DNA from: Ancylostoma caninum
Taxonomy: Eukaryota > Nematoda > Chromadorea > Rhabditida > Ancylostomatidae
Direction: 5' to 3'
Length of the DNA stretch: 64,000 bases
Assembly (NCBI GenBank): GCA_037903475.1
Contig: JBAJFG010000368.1
Span: 248,001 to 312,000 of the forward strand
Part shown: positions 50,401 to 57,200 of the stretch, in pieces
How the letters are laid out: each line of letters starts with the position of its first letter
Position numbering within the stretch: position 1 is the stretch's first letter
Position numbers and translations under genes: made by a program
The notes under the pieces: generated by a model
What the model was told of the DNA's origin: nothing
Databases searched by the model: none
Seen by the model: only the letters and a program-made list of their open reading frames with translations

Positions 50401-53400
50401 GTGCAGAGCGCCCGTGTCTCTGCCCGAGAGCCGCGCCGCGGTCTCGATCCTTGTCTGCGTACAATTGGAGTTCCCTGTATCTTAGACCTTCTGCCCATGT
50501 TGATCCCAGTAATGTACATCAACATGCTCAAAAGTGACGGAAGCCTCGTTTTCGAAAGGGTCAAACTAGCCACATTTTTGGAGCTCCGAGGCGGATCGCT
50601 CTAGGCTGTGCTGGCTGCCTGCCACGGCTGCAGCTTTGGCAAACGAATCTTGGCGTGTTTAATCGATAAGATCAACGGCTTCACACGTCAGCTCGGGTTA
50701 ACAAACTGTTACAGACCCCTTCCCGGAAGAAGAGTTCATAGACCATTTTGAGACAATTTATGTATACCGCTGGAATCAGGGTGCCAAGCAGATGCAGAAT
50801 CTGCTGTTAGCTCAACCACGATAATGAGGTGAACCCCAGCCTTTAGTGCCAAATGTCCACAATTTTTTGACTATTTCTTTGAAATTGTACCCGACTTACT
50901 GATCGGGTACAATTTTTGCAAGTTTTTTTTTTCGTCACTACTACCGATCGCATGTTCTTGTACTGTAATGTACTGATAATCAGTTCAGTTTCATTCTCTA
51001 TTTATATCTACAAGCAAGTGCAAAGCGTATACGCACCACTCATTTTATGTTGGTGTGTTTATTGAAGTTAGCTTTTGGCGTACAGTTCCAAGTACACGTA
51101 CATAGAGAATATCATTCCGAATGTACATAGAACATATTAACGGTAATTGAATTCCAGTGATTTCATCGTCTGACTTGAGAAGAACCTTTTTTTTTTTCTT
51201 ACAGAGCCATAGGTTCTGCGGCCAACAAAAACGATCAGTTTATATTTATTGGTGCCGTAACATGTACTCCTTGAAAGAATAAGGAGTGTTGCAAGTTTCT
51301 TTTGCTACCACCAGTCAGACACGAAATTCGGAAGTTGACATGGACCATTTACGAACACTGCATCCTGACTCACCTAATTTGCAGTTTCGGACCGGGAGAA
51401 AACCAGCGGTGGTATAGGTGGGGGTGCCACACGTGCTGTTGCAAGGACAATCCCAGGACCCTCAGTGAATATGGAGCGAGCTCAAGCCGGCGGTATTTCC
51501 GCAGGACAAGCGGCCACCATGGCACTACAGGTACATTGCTGAACTGAATCACTTCTTCTTTTATAAGTAGTTCACAGTTGTCGAGACTTCAATATTAGCC
51601 ACTTTATTAGGCAAGCTTTCGGCGCTATAACGCCATTATCAAGCTTACAAAATACAATACATCGATTGAATCAGGAGGAGGTCGAGAGACTGAGGAAAAG
51701 AACGCCTCACCTAGCGGCCGCCTGCAAGATGAGGGGGGGGGGAGGGTTGTTGATAACGAATGTGCGACCAGAGCGATACTCGGTCTGCCTCAAGAACACC
51801 AGGCAGACGTACACATTCTTGGACTAGCAGTAAACGAACAACTTCTCATGGCTACCCTAGCATGCAATGTATTCAGATTTGATAACAAGTTTTACACTGC
51901 CGCTATAGTCCTCGAGGACTGTAGCACCTTGCGTCGTCGTCGCCGGCGACTGTGAGGCCGATACGTACTGATTGTGGGCGGAGCGGCGGCGGCGGCCCAC
52001 AATCAATGCGTATCGACGACTGCGGCGCCGGTGCGTATTGATTGTGAGGGGTCGCCAAGATTGGCGGCCGCCGTCGCCGGCGACGCAAGGTGCTATACTC
52101 CTCGAGGAGTATAGCGGCTACCTTATATGCAAAGAATCCAGCCATGGGTCTACGGCTCGCTCTACTGCTAGCAATTGTCTATTTGGATCACATAGAAAGG
52201 ATGTCGCTCACAACCGAAATCATTTTCTATAGAAGGTATATTGCGACGTCTTTGCTGTCGGCTCAACTCCTACTGCGCTTCAACTCGTTTTGAACAACTT
52301 GAATTCGCAGGATCCGAACATCCAATTCACCGTGGAAGAACCTGACGCCAACGGCTTTCTTCCATTCCTGAATACGAAAGTGCGAAATCGGAACGGGATG
52401 AAGGAGTTCAGCTGGTATAAGAAACCGTCTTTGAAGAATATCATCATCCCCTCCAGAAGTGCTCACCCCTTTACATGAAAGAAAATGTTGTGCGAAATAT
52501 CAAACAAACGAAAGATAAAATCTGTGGTGCACGTACGAATCGTGTAACGATGAAATTGAGAGGATGCTCGAAGAAAACGGTTGCAACAAGAATGTCACTG
52601 CCACATGGCATCCATTCTCGCCTGATGAAATTCCAGTGACGCTACCTTTTGTATACGACTGCACACCAAGGGAAGTGAAAAGATTGTAAAGAGATTCTCC
52701 CTGCCGATTCGGTTGATTTTCAAACCACCGCCGAATCTCAAAGACCTCTTAACATCGTCGCGCCAATGTGAGGAGGAGTGTGAAACTCGAGACTGTAGAT
52801 ATTCTAAGGACTCAAAAATCTGCGAGCTGCGAGGAACTGTCTACTTGATTACCTGCCGGGGATGTGGGCAAAGTATGTTGGTGAAATTATGCGACCGCTC
52901 CATCAGCGCCTTGATGAGTACCGCAGAGCACTTCACAATCCGAGCTCCTATCCCACGAGCAGTTTCTCCAGGCATCGCACGCAAATCCATACACAAGAAT
53001 TTGGAAAGAAAGATGATGGTTTGGATGATTTGCTTGCAGGCGGCCGTTGGATGAGACGTTCTTTTCCTGCAGTCTCTCGATCTTCTGCTGATTAAGCGAT
53101 GTATTGTATTCTGTAGGCTTGATAATGGCGTTATAGCGCCGAAAGCTTGCCCAATGAAGTGGCTAATATTAAAGTCTCGACAACTGTGAACTACTTGTAA
53201 GAGATAGAAAGCTTCGCGATGAACGAATACTGCACTTCTTCTTTGTTAATTAATGTCTCCTCGCAGAACATATCGGAACGAGGTGAGAAGTTGAGCGCAA
53301 CGGTTGATGCCACGGAAAATTTGCGGAACAGTGCCATGAATCTTTCGCAGCGAACTGGTAAATTAGTGGAGAAGCTGGAAAAGAAGAAATGGTACAACTT

Positions 53401-53404
53401 CTAG
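27231..53404 (+). CDS. tom-1: Tomosyn (syntaxin-binding protein 5 family), 32 exons found
   Basis: Tomosyns are cytosolic regulators of exocytosis: an Lgl-like pair of seven-bladed WD40 propellers followed by a C-terminal R-SNARE motif that binds syntaxin and SNAP-25 in place of synaptobrevin and restrains vesicle priming. Here 32 exons, about 1,289 codons, run from the N-terminal helix region to a TAG at 53402-53404. Landmarks in order are PEHCCFEK|IVRHGFPDD, GVDYLLRHESDHPV, HPGPVR, CFSWHYEGK, YPCMESPHAMDLHEVP, GHKDGTVRFWQ, PCLWVGTSAGASIALNL, MASPSEVEKYTI, IPGPSV and ERGEKLSATVD...KKWYNF. All junctions keep frame except one: exon 39918-40260 ends in phase 1 but 40894-41035 starts in phase 0, so a small exon is missing or alternative. 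The start codon exon is also missing. At 26 kb the gene is inflated by transposons in its introns. The sub-entries list exons. Confidence 0.93.
28830..29741. mobile_element. Tc1/mariner-type element, 28-bp perfect inverted repeats
   Basis: Perfect terminal repeats (CAGGGTGACAACAAAGTCTT and TGGCCAAA) face each other 912 bp apart, each flanked by TA (28828-28829 and 29742-29743). This is the signature of Tc1/mariner superfamily insertion. I see no transposase motif inside, so it is a non-autonomous or internally replaced copy. It sits in the first recognised intron of tom-1. The perfect termini suggest a fairly recent insertion. Confidence 0.85.
32435..33012 (+). mobile_element. Non-autonomous Helitron
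   Basis: The 5' end is TCTTCTGTATATAAGAGAAG and the 3' end is CGAGCGAAGCCGGGTATGGC followed by AGCTAG, then T. Helitrons start with TC, end with CTRR (here CTAG) after a GC-rich subterminal motif, and insert between A and T without duplicating the target; both flanks (A before 32435, T after 33012) agree. No Rep/helicase gene is present. It lies 22 bp after the donor of tom-1 exon 32336-32412. Confidence 0.8.
33299..33842. mobile_element. TA-flanked element with poly-G-starting inverted repeats
   Basis: Inverted ends CAGGGGGGGCCATAAGTTAT then TGTACAACGTTTGCT recur in reverse at 33842, with the G run longer (11 versus 7) at the right end. Both ends are flanked by TA (33297-33298, 33843-33844). 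The 544-bp interior has no transposase. It is a Tc1/mariner-type MITE in the same tom-1 intron as the Helitron. Confidence 0.85.
34174..36854 (+). CDS. tom-1: Tomosyn exons 7-14: first propeller to start of the second
   Basis: Exons: 34174-34335, 34401-34477, 34537-34647, 34738-34853, 34907-34995, 35055-35366, 36543-36699 and 36771-36854. They encode SCRVHPGPVRQIAASPTEP, LLIAYDKGVLVQWNL, SWHYEGKLVMTGNVDGSICI, PITIVDWKHNNDGDQLVAFA, ESPHAMDLHEVPITCVAYY, QELILTG|HKDGTVRFWQASGEN and SRLLLVSGVSGQVTLFRF. Introns between most of these are 50-100 bp, normal for worms; the 1.2-kb intron after 35366 is expanded by a MITE. Confidence 0.92.
35445..35860. mobile_element. TTAA-type MITE, family AGGCAGGGG, copy B (best preserved)
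   Basis: Ends AGGCAGGGGTCCACCTCA and TGAGGTGAGCCCCTGCCT are inverted and flanked by TTAA at 35441-35444 and 35861-35864. It runs opposite to copies A and C. It lies in the tom-1 intron 35367-36542. With its clean TTAA duplication it defines the family boundaries. Confidence 0.85.
37834..38825 (+). CDS. tom-1: Tomosyn exons 15-18: loop and second-propeller blade
   Basis: Exons: 37834-37935, 38296-38412, 38489-38585 and 38683-38825. The first two form a proline/serine-rich loop (ERAPPPPIPKEIRRQKK) and a basic segment VRGAPVKRAAGYQ, matching the vertebrate VRNSPLKQPAGYQ. The others read LNSAFGVIALG|MSNGLALVDIAQCALIYAWS then TSELYGSDPTP, a conserved propeller blade. Loops of this kind are phosphorylation and splicing targets in other tomosyns; here that is only inference. 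Confidence 0.9.
39918..42180 (+). CDS. tom-1: Tomosyn exons 19-22: variable linker and CLWVGTS blade
   Basis: Exons: 39918-40260, 40894-41035, 41801-42007 and 42067-42180. The 343-bp first exon is a charged, serine-rich linker (LFRRNTTEFAASIRERYREA, RRLTKKKTAVARSLSFHSQK). It ends in phase 1 whereas the next (SPLAERNQLVRLNTDIRQKS) needs phase 0, so an intervening exon whose length leaves remainder 2 on division by 3 is expected between 40261 and 40893, or these are mutually alternative exons. The later ones read VSSLTFIHSYSRRN|DPRTSPCLWVGTSAGASIAL, matching the tomosyn SPCLWVGTSLGTV block. A palindromic repeat lies in the intron before 41801. Confidence 0.85.
41462..41618. mobile_element. 157-bp fully palindromic MITE
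   Basis: Left arm CACCTAGAGCGTGCACTGCA through CTACGCTCCAATCGAA (41462-41499) is mirrored by 41580-41618 with about five mismatches. The centre has a second hairpin (CCGATCACTT ... AAGTGATCGG, 41521-41557). The whole could fold as one long hairpin. No target duplication could be assigned. It lies in a tom-1 intron. Confidence 0.7.
43918..43998 (+). repeat. tRNA-derived SINE-like sequence (tentative)
   Basis: TAGCCCAGTGGT fits the A box of the tRNA promoter, and TTTGATTCGATC about 55 bp later resembles a B box. No cloverleaf can be drawn confidently, so this is not a tRNA gene. A similar A-box-like stretch (GACCCAGTGGTAATTGCTCG) is at 61983-62002. A tRNA-derived SINE fragment is the simplest reading. 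Confidence 0.25.
44127..46731 (+). CDS. tom-1: Tomosyn exons 23-30: end of the second propeller and tail
   Basis: Exons: 44127-44275, 44332-44400, 45530-45628, 45699-45758, 45810-45889, 46051-46114, 46172-46288 and 46671-46731. They read GTVVKLRGQVLYQTFMD, VVAAEFEVKVIALPSFSQLF, RGYPVLMCLAADGKIVVLS, SLPSLRILHQAPFLP, FSEHGLGIYMASPSEVEKYT and KGVSSMFTGAQRQDSCDVDT, the last corresponding to the tail before the SNARE domain. All join in frame. The last joins directly (phase 1) to the exon at 51385; an open frame at 46816-46917 would introduce a stop in this register and was not used. Confidence 0.88.
49825..49950 (+). repeat. Coding-like repeat shared with 63136-63232
   Basis: One frame reads GFDKIDHSVRLGCSAKPRNI then AKSVRAKSPRVLHLTPTI. 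The copy at 63136 reads DFDKIDLYVRSENAAEPRIA then AESERTKLSSAAFPRLRF. The two share spacing and about half of their residues, in the same orientation, so both derive from one coding mobile element. I do not recognise the protein. Confidence 0.5.
50280..50842. mobile_element. TTAA-type MITE, family AGGCAGGGG, copy C, carrying a nested palindrome
   Basis: The left end AGACGGCGGCCCACCTC is preceded by TTAA (50276-50279); the right end CCCCAGCCT is followed by TTAG. The body is collinear with copies A and B except for a 150-bp insertion at 50326-50474. Two overlapping open frames across it are repeat sequence. Confidence 0.8.
50326..50474. mobile_element. GC-rich palindromic MITE nested in another MITE
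   Basis: Arms GGAAACTCCAAATGTACGCA and GACAAG then GACCGCGGCGCGGCTCTC are mirrored at the right side, ending TTGGAGTTCCC. Copy A at 14162-14554 lacks this block at the same point (ACATAT then CTT/CGAAATCTTC), giving an empty site. The flanks TATA (left) and TGTA (right) suggest a short target duplication. The arms are very GC-rich and can form a long hairpin. Confidence 0.8.
51385..53404 (+). CDS. tom-1: Tomosyn exons 31-32: R-SNARE motif
   Basis: Exons: 51385-51530 and 53267-53404. The first reads GGATRAVARTIPGPSVNMER and AQAGGISAGQAATMALQ; the second NISERGEKLSATVDATENLR, then NSAMNLSQRTGKLVEKLEKK and KWYNF with TAG. This matches the tomosyn C-terminus (HIPGP...LDERGQKLSELEERT...KKWYQF). 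The arginine in SERGEKL aligns with the ionic zero-layer arginine of R-SNAREs, so syntaxin binding is probably kept. There is no transmembrane segment after the SNARE, as expected for tomosyn and unlike synaptobrevin. The intron splits the SNARE just before the zero layer and is filled by a Penelope-like element. Confidence 0.93.
51603..51645 (-). ncRNA. Hammerhead-like motif, left arm of the Penelope-like element
   Basis: Read on the minus strand: CTTGATAA, hairpin GGCG-TTATAG-CGCC, then GAAAGC and GCCTAATAAAGTGGC. It is the inverted copy of 53118-53150. See that entry for the core comparison. Confidence 0.35.
51760..53030 (+). pseudogene. Broken Penelope-like reverse transcriptase and GIY-YIG endonuclease
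   Basis: Readable blocks in order: HILGLAVNEQLLMATL, NVFRFDNKFYT, (220-bp insertion), AMG.RLALLLAIVYLDHIER, FYRRYI, DVFAVGSTPTALQLVLN, VEEPDANGFLPFLNTKV, WYKKPSLKNIIIPSRSAHP, RLIFKPPPNLKDLLTSSRQ, GTVYLITCRGCG, KYVGEIMRPLHQRLDEYRRA and SFSRHRTQIHTQ. Motif A and everything before it are missing or replaced by the arm. A single missing base at the catalytic YIDD turns it into YI followed by a frameshift before DVF, so the polymerase is inactive. Further shifts separate the endonuclease. It is shorter than an intact element. Confidence 0.88.
51899..52118. mobile_element. 220-bp palindromic MITE inside the Penelope reverse transcriptase
   Basis: Arms GCCGCTATAGTCCTCGAGGA and CACCTTGCGTCG are mirrored at 52075-52118. 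Inner parts form further palindromes (CCGATACGTACTGATTGTGG and its inverse near 52000, and a second ATTGATTGTG unit). It interrupts the reading between FDNKFYT and AMG, where related elements are continuous, so it inserted after the element. Confidence 0.8.
53118..53150 (+). ncRNA. Hammerhead-like motif, right arm of the Penelope-like element
   Basis: CTTGATAA, hairpin GGCG (53127-53130) with CGCC (53137-53140), then GAAA (53141-53144). The layout equals the hammerhead core (CUGANGA, stem II, GAAA), but two core positions differ (TTGATAA), both normally essential. Either the ribozyme is dead in this copy or the lineage uses a variant. It resembles the motifs at 13765-13815 and 17521-17562. 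Confidence 0.4.
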
Positions 53405-54233
53405 AAGTGTTCCTCCGTATGTCATCGTGTACCAAATGCTTTAGTCCCTAGATTGTATATTTGTGGGTGGTCCTTTTTCTAATATTTTGTTTTGCCATTT
53501 GAGTCGCCGTCGAGTCTTCCTTGAATTCTCAATAATTCCTTGGACACATTATCGTTTTCACCAGTGAAAACTTTTAACGGGGTTGCGCCTTCTATTCCTT
53601 GTTTGCTTATTTCCTTTTCTCATTCCAAATCTGTTGTGTATGATACGAATAGCTTTCCTATGCGAATTGAACAATTGATTTTTCTGTGAAGCTCGTTCTA
53701 GTTCTCCTTTCATTGTGATATTTGGTCTTCAAGACGATTCTTCCTTAGGTTTGTGTCTCCATGACGAGGCAGGAGGCGAGTTCCAGATGACCATCACCGG
53801 ACTACCTTATTAATATTTTTATCGATTCAAAACAGTACTACACTATAACAGAGTTTATTACAGTTGTATCATTAAATATGTACACTCCTTGTTCGTCAAC
53901 ATTTGTCAATAAGTATTATGGAGCGAACTTACGTATATGTACCGTGGGCAAAACGCAAAAGAGAACTAAAGACGAAACAGGGACGCCACAGCAGGTGTTC
54001 TATCTCGTGATGTACCACAAATACACTACAATACATATTAACAACACTCAGTTTGGGTTTGATCGTCAATAGCAACAAAAAACGGGAGGATGCAATAGAT
54101 ACAAATCTTCAATACATACCAGATAGTAATTGGAGAACATAATCGAGAAGATTCAAGAGCAATGGAAAAAAGTATTGGTCCCGTTACAATGTATTAACAA
54201 TAAGTAGACCAGATTTCGCATCCAACTAATGAA
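53405..54233. other. Tail-to-tail 3' region between tom-1 and the four-pass membrane gene
   Basis: Both neighbours end here in converging orientation, 829 bp apart. An AATAAA poly-A signal for the minus-strand gene is at 53854-53859. No clear AATAAA was found for tom-1; AATAAT-like variants lie near 53530. No exon is seen. Confidence 0.6.
53854..53859 (-). terminator. Poly-A signal AATAAA of the four-pass membrane gene
   Basis: Minus-strand AATAAA about 375 bp after the stop at 54234-54236. It is the nearest canonical hexamer and fits the end of the convergent gene. Confidence 0.45.
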
Positions 54234-57200
54234 CTACGCGATCGTCAACGGACTCTTTTCGATAGTGTCGGCATAGGGCGGTGGCTGCGTGTATTCGTAG
54301 GCGAAAGCTAGCGAAGTCGCCTGGAGCTGTTCACCGATCTGCTCGGCGACCTGGAAGCATTGGGACTAAGCCGAAATAAACGCATCCACTAATAACAGTT
54401 CATGAAAGTAAGGTTTCTTCCAATGGAATAATGTCAATACGCTGAAGGAGATGAGCGATCTAGTCCTGCAACCTTCGGAAAAGAAAAAAAAAAAACATCT
54501 CGCAACCTGTTCAAACAATAGCACAACGAACATCAATGCGGACCTGTTTTTCGCGGACATGGCAGTCGTTATGCAAACCAAATGAAGTAATGTGTTCCCA
54601 GTTTTTTTTTTTTGAAATTTGGAACGGCAAGTTCAAATAACCCTCGCTTGCTTCAATGTTTCCCCATCCTCAACGGCTGAGAGTTACTTTTCAAAAATCT
54701 TCTAAATAGTAAACTGACGTGCACATGGAATTGGGACTAATAAGCCCAAATGTGGGAAATTAAAAATTCAGTATGAGAAGAAGGTTTTCTACGGTTGAGG
54801 CCTGTTGCTTACATATATATGAGAATATAAGAGAGTTGTCGTGACATCACACTAGTGTCAATTGAAACGAACCTTCTTATCGCCGAGGTAGCAGTAGCAG
54901 CGCCACACTACAGCAACACACCATACGTGGACGCACATTCCAATAACGTGGCTCAGAAGCTGAGGTCCAGACGAGGCACCGACGCGTGACTGCGAAGCAG
55001 CCACCAGATCAGATGACACCTAAAACGTAGCTACTGAGCAGTCCAGAGGAATTCAAGATATAAGAAACGAAACAAAACGATCTGAACAAAACGCCTGTAA
55101 TGATTCAAATAACCTGTACGCGCTCTTGAGAAGTTTTGATTCTTTTTTAAATAGGATTCAGAAACACGTCTCAATGTCTCCCTCAGAGCTCCTTCCCAAC
55201 CCCTTTGTTTCGTTTTTCTCTTCCGACCGTTCAAAATTATGCGGTTCGAAAATAGGACGCGAAAGTTCACTGAAATAGTTTCTCATATTAGGAGGAAAAA
55301 ACATACCTGTATGAACGCAAGAAAGACAGCAAAAGATGCGAAGATGATGAACGGGAGAAGGAAAGATCGTCTCTGCGAGCGAACTCCATGAAGCATCATC
55401 AGAACCTTTAATTGGAAAAAAATGAACTTCAAGAAAACCATTTCTGGTATGGTGACATGAGTACACAAAGTTTCGACCCATTCTACTCACCAGAGATAAT
55501 TGTAGAGAAACGGCGGTAAGGAGCGATGTGATGTACCGCCCACCTGCATTGGCGAGCCAGTGATCAGCTGGAAGTCCTCCCTGTAAAAAAAAAACCTAAA
55601 TTAAACGAGCAATCACTACGACAGTGTACTGAAGTTTATCGTTAAGTCAATATATCATTAAATCAATATTTATCAGATTATTATTTATCCCTTCCAAGGT
55701 ATGTACATAAGTAATGATTTGATAAATATTGAATCAGCGACTAAATTCATATAGATGCAATGATCATCATCGCTGAAATCGTTGGTGAAGTTGCAACCTG
55801 TTCCTAATTTACTTGAAGCACTTACGTTTAATTGTTTGCCGTAGAAGAAGAGCAATGTGATGGTGAACAGTCCAATGACTAGAAGCTGACCATATCCGAT
55901 GAACTGTGTGGCCTAAAACACCAATAAAAGAAGTGACGATCACTCTCCGTGTCTCTGAGATACGTTCCATCATGTAACATGATCAGCCTGCCACCACGTT
56001 CTTGGGTATTAGAGACAGCACTAATGGAGCTCTCTTACGTGCAAGAGGTTGTTTCACCATCACAGCTGTGGAAGAACAAGTGAGATCAAAGTAATTTGTG
56101 AAGATGCTGCACTTTCAAAAGTGCGCAGTAGTGAGTAGTGTGTTGAATTATGAATGAAAATCAAGAGTTAGCCATTGTTTGGACGATTGGCGCATTCAGA
56201 TCCTCATCCGGCTTTTCGATGTCAACTCATTTTTCGCTCAACTGCTCCATAACGTGATAAACTTCAACGTTACTGAGAAGGAAACGCAAAAGGGAAGGAA
56301 GAGCGTCCGAATGTCCCAACCACTTGACACCAAGCACCGCTGCGCGTTCCCTCACTATCACTGATATGAAGAGCTTCTCGTTTTTCCTTTTAATTCAGTT
56401 TCTGCGCCCGAATTTTACGATAACGTTCTCAAAATCTTGCTTGGTCACATATCTGCTCACAATGTCGCATACTCTTATTGGTTACCAATGGTTAAGCATT
56501 TGTCTGGGACAACCCCAGTGGGTCTCCCACGGAATCAGCATTGGGCAATGCAAAGCGACCGATCACTGTGTGCTAAAACCCGCCGGCCTCGTCCCGACGA
56601 ACGTTTGTTCGCTGCTCACCGCTGGACACCCTCGGACTACAACACCTCAGCAGGTAGTCAATGATTTCTTGTCGCTCTAGTAGATCCGTAATATTTTAAA
56701 AAACTCCAACTAGTAGCAGGACTCGCTCGACAAACAAAAGTTTCAGGGGTTATTGCTTTAGTACGTAAACGCTATGTTACATACAGTCTTTCATCATCAC
56801 CTTTGCATTATCATACGTGGTGTGACGTGGCTAAGCTGACGGGCGATTCAGCGTGAGGCAAGAATTTTTGAGAAAGATTGTAGTTACAGTGAGTGTAGAT
56901 GGAAGTGCGTTTTTGCGGACTTGGGAAGCACGCGGCGCGCCCGATCGAGAGCCCTTCGCGCTGGAATCGGTGCCGTGATAGCAGATGATAACGCCGGAAC
57001 TCGTCGAAACACTCCCATCCAAACTCGTCCGCCAAGCGGCGTCCGATCCCGTCCTCGTTTCAGAACTCGTCCGCCACCGTGTGGTGGAGAAACTGCCGCC
57101 AAATTCCCGAAATTCAGATGATCGAACTCGTAAATAAATTCAAACGAGTCAGAACTTACTAATAGTGCTAATTTGATATTTCAAGCTTGAAGGAGAAAAC

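Larger units (their letters stand above)
46732..51384. other. tom-1: Large tom-1 intron (4.65 kb) filled with repeats
   Basis: Joins exon 46671-46731 to 51385-51530 in phase 1. It contains repeat-derived open frames at 48009-48350 (a block CGCGCTATTTCACCATTG resembles part of the MITE at 7653-8078), a transposon-derived coding remnant at 49825-49950 and the composite MITE at 50280-50842. No host exon was recognised in it. Confidence 0.6.
51565..53196 (+). mobile_element. Penelope-like element with 166-bp terminal inverted repeats
   Basis: Arms 51565-51731 and 53031-53196 are inverted copies, from AAGTAGTTCACAGTTGTCGA inward to GGCGGCCGCCTGCAAG, with few mismatches. Between them, on the plus strand, are reverse-transcriptase and GIY-YIG endonuclease remnants. 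Penelope-like elements often carry terminal repeats in inverted or partial tandem arrangement. The arms hold the hammerhead-like motif. The element starts 35 bp after one tom-1 exon and ends 70 bp before the next, so the intron without it would be about 104 bp. Confidence 0.88.
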
